NCBI GenBank assembly: GCA_002491905.1
Contig: DKWV01000041.1
Coordinates: 28,093 to 92,092 of the forward strand
DNA: 64,000 nt
Reading direction: 5' to 3'
Source: Lachnospiraceae bacterium UBA7143
Lineage (GTDB): Bacteria; Bacillota; Clostridia; Lachnospirales; Lachnospiraceae
Shown: positions 50,496 to 57,833 of the stretch, in pieces
Numbering within the stretch: the first letter of the stretch is position 1
Layout: every line of letters begins with the position of its first letter
Notes under the pieces: model-generated
Databases searched by the model: none
What the model was told of the DNA's origin: nothing
The model's input: only the letters and a program-made list of their open reading frames with translations
Program-made: the position numbers and the translations under genes

Positions 50496-52364
50496 CTATT
50501 TTTCCTCCGCCCGGAAAAATCCGTAAATCTGTCCGGCGATATGCTCGGGAATCTCAGGCACCTCGCAAAGTTTCTCCACCGACGCTTCCTTAATCTCGTT
50601 GATCGACCCGAAGTGCCGCATCAGCGCCTTCCTCCTCGCCGGTCCCACGCCGGGGATCTCGTCCAGAACCGACTTTACCTGGGCCTTTGACCGAAGCGAC
50701 CTGTGGTACTCGATGGCAAAACGGTGCGCCTCGTCCTGTATTCTGGTTATCAGCTTAAAACCTTCCGAGCGCGTGTCTATAGGAATCTCCACATTCTGAT
50801 AGTACAGCCCCCTGGTCCTATGGTTGTCGTCCTTCACCATGCCGCAGACGGGAATATCCAGGTGCAGCTCCTCCAAAACCTGCAGGGCAATATTTACCTG
50901 TCCCTTGCCGCCGTCCATCAGAAGCAGATCCGGAAATTTGGTAAAACTCCCGAAGGTGTGATCCATCTGCCTGCGCTCCAGATCCTCCTTCTCCTCCATG
51001 CCGTGAAGAAACCGTCTGGTCAGCACCTCTCTCATGCAGGCGTAATCGTCCGGCCCCGAGACGGACTGAATCCGAAACTTGCGGTAATCGCTTCGCTTCG
51101 CCTTACCTTTCTCAAAGACCACCATAGAACCCACATTGGCAAACCCGCTGATATTCGATATATCAAAGGCCTCCATCCGGCTCACGTCCTCCAGCTTAAG
51201 AAGCCCCGCAATCTCCTTCATGGCGCCGATGGTCCGCCCTTCCTCCCTGCGGATGCGCTCTTTATCCTGACTTAAGATCAGTCTCGCGTTCTGCGCCGCC
51301 AGCTCCACCAGCTTTTCCTTCGCACCCTTTTTCGGCACGCGGATATAGACCCGTCCGCCCTTTCTCGCACTGAGCCATTTCTCCAGGATCTCCGTGTCCG
51401 CAATCTCCTCCTGCAGCATCAGCTCTTTCGGGATATAGGGCGTCCCCGCATAAAACTGTTTCACGAAATCAAGAAGAATCTGTGCGCTGTCGCAGTCCTC
51501 CACATGGGTCATATAAAAGTGATCCCTGCCGATCAGTTTTCCGTCGCGCACAAAAAACACCTGCACCACGGCGTCGTGTTCCTCCAGCGCCAGCGCGATG
51601 ATATCCTTGTCCTCGCCGTCTGAATCCGTGATCTTCTGCTTCTGCGCCACGCTCTTTACGCTGTTGTACAGGTCCCGGTATCCGGCCGCTTCCTCAAACT
51701 CCATCTTTTCCGACGCTTCCGTCATTTTTTGCTCCAACTCCCGGAGCATGGGTTTGTAATTGCCGTTTAGGAAATCCAAGGCCTGATCGATCCGCGCCCG
51801 GTATTCCTCCTTGCTGATATAGCCCTGGCAGGGCGCAGCGCACTGCTTGATATGATAATTCAGGCAGGGCCTCTCCAGACCGATATCCCGGGGCAGTCTG
51901 CGGTTACAGGTCTTAAGCTGATAGAGCTTATTCATCAGATCAATGGTGTCTTTCACCGCCGCCGCGCTGGTGTACGGCCCAAAATATCTGGACTTATCCT
52001 TCTTCATCTCCCTGGAAAGAAAAATGCGTGGATACTCCTCCCCCATCGTTACCTTAATATAAGGATATGTCTTGTCGTCCTTCAACATCGTATTGTATTT
52101 CGGACTGTATTCCTTAATCAGATTGTTCTCTAAAACCAGTGCCTCCAGCTCCGAGTCCGTCACAATATATTCAAACCTGGCGATCTGCTCTACCATCCTG
52201 TCAATCTGTGGCCCGCGCCCCACAATCTTGCGAAAATAGGAGCGCACCCGGTTATGCAGATTGACAGCTTTTCCTACATAAATAATGGTATCGTTATGGT
52301 CGTGCATCAGATATACGCCCGGAGAATTGGGCAGTTTTTTTAATTCCTCGTCGAAATCAAACAT
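50496..52364 (-). CDS. uvrC: Excinuclease ABC subunit UvrC
   Basis: Nuclease of nucleotide excision repair; makes both cuts around UvrB-marked damage. The 622-residue protein has the N-terminal GIY-YIG domain (LPNSPGVYLMHDHNDTIIYVGKAVNLHNRVRSYF), the UVR UvrB-contact segment at about 195-235 (LEQKMTEASEKMEFEEAAGYRD), the RNase H-like C-terminal nuclease (EAFDISNISG, LLMDGGKGQVN) and tandem helix-hairpin-helix (LDEIPGVGPARRKALMRHFG). Length and order are normal. It lies 88 bp upstream of hprK, probably in the same transcription direction and unit. Confidence 0.98.
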   Translation of the reverse strand: MFDFDEELKKLPNSPGVYLMHDHNDTIIYVGKAVNLHNRVRSYFRKIVGRGPQIDRMVEQIARFEYIVTDSELEALVLENNLIKEYSPKYNTMLKDDKTYPYIKVTMGEEYPRIFLSREMKKDKSRYFGPYTSAAAVKDTIDLMNKLYQLKTCNRRLPRDIGLERPCLNYHIKQCAAPCQGYISKEEYRARIDQALDFLNGNYKPMLRELEQKMTEASEKMEFEEAAGYRDLYNSVKSVAQKQKITDSDGEDKDIIALALEEHDAVVQVFFVRDGKLIGRDHFYMTHVEDCDSAQILLDFVKQFYAGTPYIPKELMLQEEIADTEILEKWLSARKGGRVYIRVPKKGAKEKLVELAAQNARLILSQDKERIRREEGRTIGAMKEIAGLLKLEDVSRMEAFDISNISGFANVGSMVVFEKGKAKRSDYRKFRIQSVSGPDDYACMREVLTRRFLHGMEEKEDLERRQMDHTFGSFTKFPDLLLMDGGKGQVNIALQVLEELHLDIPVCGMVKDDNHRTRGLYYQNVEIPIDTRSEGFKLITRIQDEAHRFAIEYHRSLRSKAQVKSVLDEIPGVGPARRKALMRHFGSINEIKEASVEKLCEVPEIPEHIAGQIYGFFRAEEK

Positions 52365-52408
52365 ACAACAGTCCTCACCATTCTTCTCCCACTAATTGTA
52401 CAGGATAA

Positions 52409-52441
52409 ATAAGGCAAAGTCCATCACAGACTCTGCCTTAT
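52409..52441 (-). terminator. Probable terminator of ftsH
   Basis: An 8-bp stem ATAAGGCA/TGCCTTAT (52441-52434 with 52416-52409) extended by AGTC/GACT, followed by a short T-rich TTATT on the minus strand, 55 bp after the ftsH stop. Confidence 0.55.
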
Positions 52442-52495
52442 CATCACAACTCAGTCCCCGGCCTCATTTTTACATCTGATGCACACCAAACCGCG

Positions 52496-54853
52496 CTACT
52501 TTTCTTCAGAAGTATGTCCGGGGTCGGGCGCCTGGGAAAATAAGCCGCGGTTTCCTGTCGGCTGCTGTCCCTGCGCACTCTCCGGCATTGTGCCCGGCAT
52601 ACCACCCTGCGCTCCACCCGGCATTGTGCCCGGCATACCACCCTGCGCTCCACCCGGCTCCTGCGGCGGCAGGCCGTCCTGCTGCCCTGCGTCTGTCATC
52701 GGCAGCGATACGCTTTCTGATTCACCGTTCTGCCACGGCTGGCTCTGCATCCGCCCGCCGCCGGGCACTGCTGCCTGCTGTCCCGCGGCGGGCGCTGGCG
52801 GCGGCTGGATATCCGCCGCACCCTGCTGCTGTGCAGCGGGAACCGTCACGCCCTGCGCTTCATGCTGCCCAAGCTCCGCGCCTTCTTCCTCCGTAGGCTC
52901 CGAAATGCCTTTCTCCCTGCGGTAAATCTTCATAAACTCCTTGCCTGTGATAGTCTCTTTCTCAATCAGGTGCGCCGCCAGCTTATCCATGATCTCGCGG
53001 TTTTCCTTTAAGAGTTTCTTCGCCTTCTTATAGCTCTCATGCAGAAGCTTCATCACCTCGGAATCAATGTCCGCCGCCGTCACATCGGAACAGGTCAGGG
53101 ACGCCCTGCCGTCCAGATACTGGCTTTCCACTGTGGCCAGACCCATCAGCCCGAACTTCTTGCTCATACCAAAACGGGTAATCATATTTCTTGCAATACT
53201 CGTCGCCTGCTCAATATCGTTGGCCGCGCCCGTGGTGACGGTGTCAAAGACAATCTCCTCCGCCGCGCGCCCGCCCAGCAGACTCACCAGCCTGTCGCGA
53301 AGCTCCGCCTCGGTGTCAAGATATTTCTCTTCCTCCGGCACGTGCATGACATAGCCAAGCGCTCCCATTGTGCGGGGCACAATAGTAATCTTCTGCACCG
53401 GCTCAGAATTTTTCTGCAGGGCGCTCAGAAGCGCGTGTCCTACCTCATGGTAGGAGACAATCTTGCGTTCCTCCTTACTCATAACGCGGTCCTTCTTCTC
53501 CTTGCCCACAAGCACCTGCTCCACTGCGTCAAAGAGATCCTTCTGGCTCACGTACTCCCTGCCCATCTTCACGGCGTTGATCGCCGCCTCGTTAATCATG
53601 TTCGCCAGATCGGAGCCGACCGCCCCGGAAGTCGCCAGCGCGATCTCATTTAAGTCCACCGAGTCATCCATCAGCACATCCTTTGAATGCACCTTTAAGA
53701 TCTCCACACGTCCCTTTAAATCCGGCTTGTCCACAATAATCCGCCTGTCGAAACGGCCCGGGCGCAGCAGCGCCTTATCCAGAATCTCCGGCCTGTTGGT
53801 AGCCGCCAGAATGATAATGCCCTTTTTCCCGTCGAAACCGTCCATCTCCGAAAGAAGCTGGTTCAAAGTCTGCTCCCGCTCCTCGTTGCCGCCGCCGTAC
53901 TTCGAGTCACGGCTTCTGCCGATGGCGTCGATCTCATCAATAAAGACGATACAGGGAGCGTTTTTCTCCGCTTCCTTAAACAGATCACGGACACGGGACG
54001 CACCCACGCCCACGTATAATTCAATAAAGTCAGAACCGGACAGCGAAAAGAAAGGTACATGCGCCTCGCCTGCCACAGCCTTCGCCAGAAGCGTCTTACC
54101 CGTACCGGGAGGGCCCACTAAGAGCGCGCCCTTGGGAAGCCTCGCGCCGATTTTGGAATATTTGCCGGGATTATGCAGGAAGTCTACCACTTCCACCAGA
54201 GATTCCTTCGCCTCGTCCTCTCCGGCCACATCCCGGAAAGTAATACCCGTTTCCTTCTGCACATACGCCTTTGCCGTGCTCTTACCCACACCCATAGGGC
54301 CGCCTTTTCCGCCCATACGCCTGAAGAGCAGACTCAAAAGTCCCCACATCAGAAGCACCGGGAGAATATAATACAGGAGCACCGTCATAATCACGCTGGA
54401 GCTGTCGGAGACTTCCTTGTTTATCTCCACGTTGTGCTGCAAAAGCCTCTCCGCCAGCTTGTCGTCGTCCTCCATCTTACCGGTGTAATAGGAGCTCACA
54501 CCCATGCCGTAAGCATAGAGGAAAGCGGAATCCCTCTGCTCAGATTTCGGATAAATAGTAATGCGGTCAGATCCTACCTGTACACTCTTTACCTTTCCGT
54601 CCTCCACCATCTTCACAAACTCGTTGTAGGAGATTTCCTGATTGGTGGCACCTGTCAGCATTTTCATAAAAACACTGACGCACAGAAGGGTAATCAGCGC
54701 CGCCACCACCAGCATAATCAGGCTCTGTTTGCGTGGATCGCCGCCGCTCCCCCCGGGGCCGCCAGGGCCGCCCGGCCCGCCGTTATTTCCGGGGCCGCCG
54801 GGACCCGGACCGCCGCCGTTATCGTATTGATTTACATTATCAGTATTTGCCAT
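52496..54853 (-). CDS. ftsH: ATP-dependent zinc metalloprotease FtsH with Gly/Pro-rich tails
   Basis: Membrane-anchored AAA+ protease for quality control of membrane proteins, 785 residues. The order is: cytosolic Gly/Pro/Asn tail (about 10-40, GGPGPGGPGNNGGPGGPGG), first membrane helix (about 44-66), extracytoplasmic domain, second helix (about 155-178), Walker A GPPGTGKT and Walker B CIVFIDEIDAIG, the second region of homology (ATNRPEILDKALLRPGRFDR), zinc site HEVGH and the C-terminal helical part. From about residue 655 the tail is Gln/Gly/Pro-rich with a 12-residue repeat. Both tails are longer than in the usual 610-650-residue enzyme. Catalytic residues are intact. Confidence 0.97.
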   Translation of the reverse strand: MANTDNVNQYDNGGGPGPGGPGNNGGPGGPGGPGGSGGDPRKQSLIMLVVAALITLLCVSVFMKMLTGATNQEISYNEFVKMVEDGKVKSVQVGSDRITIYPKSEQRDSAFLYAYGMGVSSYYTGKMEDDDKLAERLLQHNVEINKEVSDSSSVIMTVLLYYILPVLLMWGLLSLLFRRMGGKGGPMGVGKSTAKAYVQKETGITFRDVAGEDEAKESLVEVVDFLHNPGKYSKIGARLPKGALLVGPPGTGKTLLAKAVAGEAHVPFFSLSGSDFIELYVGVGASRVRDLFKEAEKNAPCIVFIDEIDAIGRSRDSKYGGGNEEREQTLNQLLSEMDGFDGKKGIIILAATNRPEILDKALLRPGRFDRRIIVDKPDLKGRVEILKVHSKDVLMDDSVDLNEIALATSGAVGSDLANMINEAAINAVKMGREYVSQKDLFDAVEQVLVGKEKKDRVMSKEERKIVSYHEVGHALLSALQKNSEPVQKITIVPRTMGALGYVMHVPEEEKYLDTEAELRDRLVSLLGGRAAEEIVFDTVTTGAANDIEQATSIARNMITRFGMSKKFGLMGLATVESQYLDGRASLTCSDVTAADIDSEVMKLLHESYKKAKKLLKENREIMDKLAAHLIEKETITGKEFMKIYRREKGISEPTEEEGAELGQHEAQGVTVPAAQQQGAADIQPPPAPAAGQQAAVPGGGRMQSQPWQNGESESVSLPMTDAGQQDGLPPQEPGGAQGGMPGTMPGGAQGGMPGTMPESAQGQQPTGNRGLFSQAPDPGHTSEEK
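52584..52655. repeat. Perfect 36-bp tandem repeat, two copies, inside ftsH
   Basis: Units at 52584-52619 and 52620-52655 are identical and encode GGAQGGMPGTMP twice in the ftsH tail. Exact identity of a 36-bp unit that keeps the frame suggests recent slippage; the copy number may vary between strains. Confidence 0.9.
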
Positions 54854-55020
54854 ATAAGAGGCATCCTCGCTTTCGTCTTTGATACAATAATCTCATTATA
54901 AAATAGTAAAAATCATAAATCAATGAGGGAATTATGAAATTCTGAACACATATCTGAAAGAATTATAAAGTTTTTTACAAAATTTGACCTTTGGAGTAGA
55001 TTTTTCCTGTCCTTCCATTG

Positions 55021-55099
55021 TATAATGGATAGTGTGTTGTTTTTAATGGTAACTATTCCAAATCTGAGCATTTGTGGGCGAATAGTTACTTTTCGTTTT
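55021..55099 (+). promoter_or_regulatory. pyrG promoter region with attenuator-like hairpin
   Basis: A perfect TATAAT (55021-55026) without a good -35 is followed by a hairpin: a 10-bp stem (55049-55058 with 55080-55089), inner pairing of CCAAAT with ATTTGTGG, and a T-rich tail TTTTCGTTTT (55090-55099). The hairpin lies 20 bp before the pyrG start. In Bacillus, pyrG is controlled by CTP-dependent attenuation with G insertion at a GGGC start; I see no such start here. The rest of the 265-bp gap to ftsH shows no gene. Confidence 0.6.
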
Positions 55100-55118
55100 A
55101 GGCAGAAAGGAAAGACCA

Positions 55119-56726
55119 ATGGCTGTAAAATATGTATTCGTCACAGGCGGCGTCGTGTCAGGTCTCGGCAAGGGCATCACGGCAGCGTCACTCGGCAGAC
55201 TGTTAAAAGCGCGCGGTTACAAAGTGACCATGCAGAAATTTGACCCTTACATCAACATTGACCCCGGAACCATGAACCCCATCCAGCATGGAGAGGTGTT
55301 TGTCACCGAGGACGGCACCGAGACAGACCTGGATCTCGGACATTATGAACGTTTCATCGATGAAAATCTGGACAAGAACTCCAATGTAACCACCGGTAAA
55401 GTTTACTGGTCTGTGCTGCAGAAGGAGCGGCGGGGCGATTACGGCGGCGGCACCGTTCAGGTCATTCCCCATATTACCAGCGAAATAAAGAGCAGATTTT
55501 ACCGCAATTTCACCGATCAGGAGACCCGCATCGCCATCATCGAGGTAGGCGGCACAGTGGGCGATATCGAAAGCCAGCCCTTCTTAGAATCCATCCGTCA
55601 GTTCCAACACGAGGTGGGCCGGGAAAATGCCATCCTGATTCACGTGACGCTGATCCCATACTTAAGCGCTTCCCAGGAATTGAAAACAAAACCGACCCAG
55701 GCCAGCGTCAAGGATCTCCAGGGCATGGGTATCCAGCCCGATATCATTGTCTGCCGCAGCGAGCATCCGCTGGATCAGGGTATCAAAGATAAGATTGCTC
55801 TGTTCTGTAACGTGCCGAACAACCGTGTTCTGCAAAATCTGGATGTGGAGCATTTATACGAGGCGCCCCTCGCAATGGAAAAGGAGCACCTGGCACAGGT
55901 GGCCTGCGAATGTCTGAAGCTTGACTGCCCGGAGCCGGATCTGGCAGACTGGAAAGCTATGGTGGAATCCCTGCGGACTCCCACCGACTCCGTGACAGTG
56001 GCCCTTGTCGGTAAGTATACACAGCTCCACGACGCCTATATCAGCGTGGTAGAGGCATTGAAGCACGGCGGTATCTCCCACCGCTGCGTAGTTGACATCA
56101 AATGGGTGGACTCCGAGACTGTCACCAGGGACAATGTGGATTCCCTCCTTCACGACGTAAACGGCATTCTGGTTCCCGGCGGCTTCGGTGACCGTGGAAT
56201 CGAAGGCAAGATCGAGGCCATCACCTATGCCAGGGAGCACAAAATCCCTTTCCTCGGGCTCTGCCTTGGCATGCAGCTGGCTATTGTAGAATTTGCCCGA
56301 AATGTAATTGGTTACAACGATGCCCACAGCATCGAACTGGCGCCCTCCACCACCCATCCTGTGATCGCTTTGATGCCCGACCAGAACGGCGTGGAGGATA
56401 TCGGCGGCACCCTGCGGCTCGGTTCTTATCCCTGCGTGCTGGACAAGACTTCCAAAGCGTATGAACTGTACGGCGAGGAGACCATCCATGAGAGGCACCG
56501 GCACCGCTATGAGGTCAACAACGACTACCGGGCTGTGCTCACGGAAAAAGGCATGAAGCTTTCGGGTCTTTCCCCCGACGGACGGATCGTGGAAATGTGC
56601 GAACTGACGGATCATCCCTTCTTCGTGGCGACACAGGCGCATCCGGAATTAAAGTCCCGGCCCAACAGACCGCATCCGCTCTTTAAGGGGTTTGTGGAGG
56701 CTGCGCTCGTATATAAAAATAATTGA
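55119..56726 (+). CDS. pyrG: CTP synthase
   Basis: Converts UTP to CTP with glutamine as nitrogen donor. The 535-residue protein has the amidoligase domain (KYVFVTGGVVSGLGKGITAASLGRLL; FDPYINIDPGTMNPIQHGEVFVTEDG) and the C-terminal class I glutamine amidotransferase with the nucleophile in KIPFLGLCLGMQLAIVEFARN and the His-Glu pair in FVATQAHPELKSRP. GAAAGGAAAG lies before the ATG. It is monocistronic, behind an attenuator-like hairpin and followed by a long inverted-repeat element. Confidence 0.98.
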   Translation: MAVKYVFVTGGVVSGLGKGITAASLGRLLKARGYKVTMQKFDPYINIDPGTMNPIQHGEVFVTEDGTETDLDLGHYERFIDENLDKNSNVTTGKVYWSVLQKERRGDYGGGTVQVIPHITSEIKSRFYRNFTDQETRIAIIEVGGTVGDIESQPFLESIRQFQHEVGRENAILIHVTLIPYLSASQELKTKPTQASVKDLQGMGIQPDIIVCRSEHPLDQGIKDKIALFCNVPNNRVLQNLDVEHLYEAPLAMEKEHLAQVACECLKLDCPEPDLADWKAMVESLRTPTDSVTVALVGKYTQLHDAYISVVEALKHGGISHRCVVDIKWVDSETVTRDNVDSLLHDVNGILVPGGFGDRGIEGKIEAITYAREHKIPFLGLCLGMQLAIVEFARNVIGYNDAHSIELAPSTTHPVIALMPDQNGVEDIGGTLRLGSYPCVLDKTSKAYELYGEETIHERHRHRYEVNNDYRAVLTEKGMKLSGLSPDGRIVEMCELTDHPFFVATQAHPELKSRPNRPHPLFKGFVEAALVYKNN

Positions 56727-56727
56727 G

Positions 56728-56860
56728 AATGGACAAATGACATAACCAACGCAGACGCGCTTTCGCTCCGTTCCGAACGTAATGGTACTAGGCTCGAAAC
56801 CACCTCGCCAAGTACCAACGTTCTACAAGGGTCTGCTTATGATTATGTCATTTGTTCATT
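56728..56860. repeat. 133-bp inverted-repeat element between pyrG and the LysM gene
   Basis: Eighteen-bp arms (56728-56745 and 56843-56860, 17 of 18 paired as DNA, the other a G-U in RNA) start 2 bp after the pyrG stop. Inside are a second pair GCAGAC/GTCTGC (56751-56756 with 56831-56836) and a third stem with GGTACT/AGTACC. Read on the minus strand the inner part gives ATAAGCAGA - hairpin - ATTACG - GGAGCG-rich arm - TCTGC, the same block order as the element at 24755-24872. No T-run or target-site duplication is seen. It lies between convergent genes. Confidence 0.65.
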
Positions 56861-56891
56861 TACAGTACATTAGGATAAATCTCGCAGCCTC

Positions 56892-57785
56892 CTAGTTGAG
56901 CTGTAGTGTAATCCCCACATACAACAAATCCGGGTTATCTCCGATTACCACTTTATTGGTTTCGTATAACGCACTCCAGAGCATCCCCTCACCCAAGTAT
57001 TCCTGGGCGATGTCCCAAAGACAGTCTCCTTTTTGGACAGTATAAGTGTCTTTCTTCGTATCGGCCTTTTTCTCTTTGGCATCCGTCCTTACGGGGAGGG
57101 TCTCTTCCAGTATTTCACTTAGTTCTTCGTCTATCGCCATTTGTGTGCTCTCAAGCCATTCTACCAGTTCCGGATGCTCCGCAAGGAGAGCATTGTATGC
57201 CACCGCGATCTCATTGTTATGATCCTGCATTGCATCCGACAGGGAAATTTCCTGCACTTCTCTAAGAAATACGTCCGAGAATCCCGAACCATTGTCTAAC
57301 ACAATTTTCAGTTCACCCTTTTCATTTCTTTCAAGCAGAACCACATTCAAGCCCGGTATCCCGAAGTCAAAATCCTCGGTAATCAAGTCCCCGCTCACCG
57401 AGGCAACCCAGTGTTTCCCGTCTGACATCGGGCACGCAACGACCTTAATATTTTCCCAGCCCTTAATACCCAGCTTGAATGTCGCCTGATTCCGCAAAAG
57501 GTCGGTCTGAAAATCCTGCTTCTCCGGGTCATCCACATAATCCTGCAGCGTATCAATCCCTTCCGGCGAACACGCTTTCCGATATGCGGTGACAAACTCT
57601 ACGATCTCCTGTTCTTCCCCGGCAGCTGCACCTGTCTGTACGACTGCAGAAGACGTCCCCGTCTCCTCTGCTTCACAGAGGATTCTCCCGCCAGGCAAAA
57701 ATCCGCAGACCGCAAACACAATACCCAGGCTCACCGCCACAGATTGCAGCTTTTTTCTTCTGACCGTAACTGTCATATCAGACAC
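56892..57785 (-). CDS. LysM-domain protein, secreted or membrane-anchored
   Basis: A 297-residue protein. One hydrophobic N-terminal segment (LQSVAVSLGIVFAVCGFLPGG) acts as signal or anchor. An extracellular part of about 200 residues with no family that I recognise follows. The C-terminal LysM domain (YTVQKGDCLWDIAQEYLGEGMLWSALYETNK ... PDLLYVGITLQL) binds peptidoglycan. The likely start is GTG 57785, with GGGAGAGG upstream at 5-8 nt; the frame runs 10 codons further upstream. It begins 48 bp after the GH3 gene and is probably in the same transcript. The middle part may be a wall-associated binding domain; no catalytic motif was seen. Confidence 0.85.
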   Translation of the reverse strand: MSDMTVTVRRKKLQSVAVSLGIVFAVCGFLPGGRILCEAEETGTSSAVVQTGAAAGEEQEIVEFVTAYRKACSPEGIDTLQDYVDDPEKQDFQTDLLRNQATFKLGIKGWENIKVVACPMSDGKHWVASVSGDLITEDFDFGIPGLNVVLLERNEKGELKIVLDNGSGFSDVFLREVQEISLSDAMQDHNNEIAVAYNALLAEHPELVEWLESTQMAIDEELSEILEETLPVRTDAKEKKADTKKDTYTVQKGDCLWDIAQEYLGEGMLWSALYETNKVVIGDNPDLLYVGITLQLN

Positions 57786-57833
57786 TGTTTCCTCTCCCGT
57801 TCTTTGCTTCAACACATGATGCAGCCCAAACTA

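Noticed and set aside
52584..52655. 36-bp repeats as a CRISPR array
   Set aside because: Only two units without spacers, in frame within the ftsH coding tail.
55854..56642. 262-codon minus-strand frame opposite pyrG
   Set aside because: Antisense to CTP synthase, no initiation signals and no recognisable protein.
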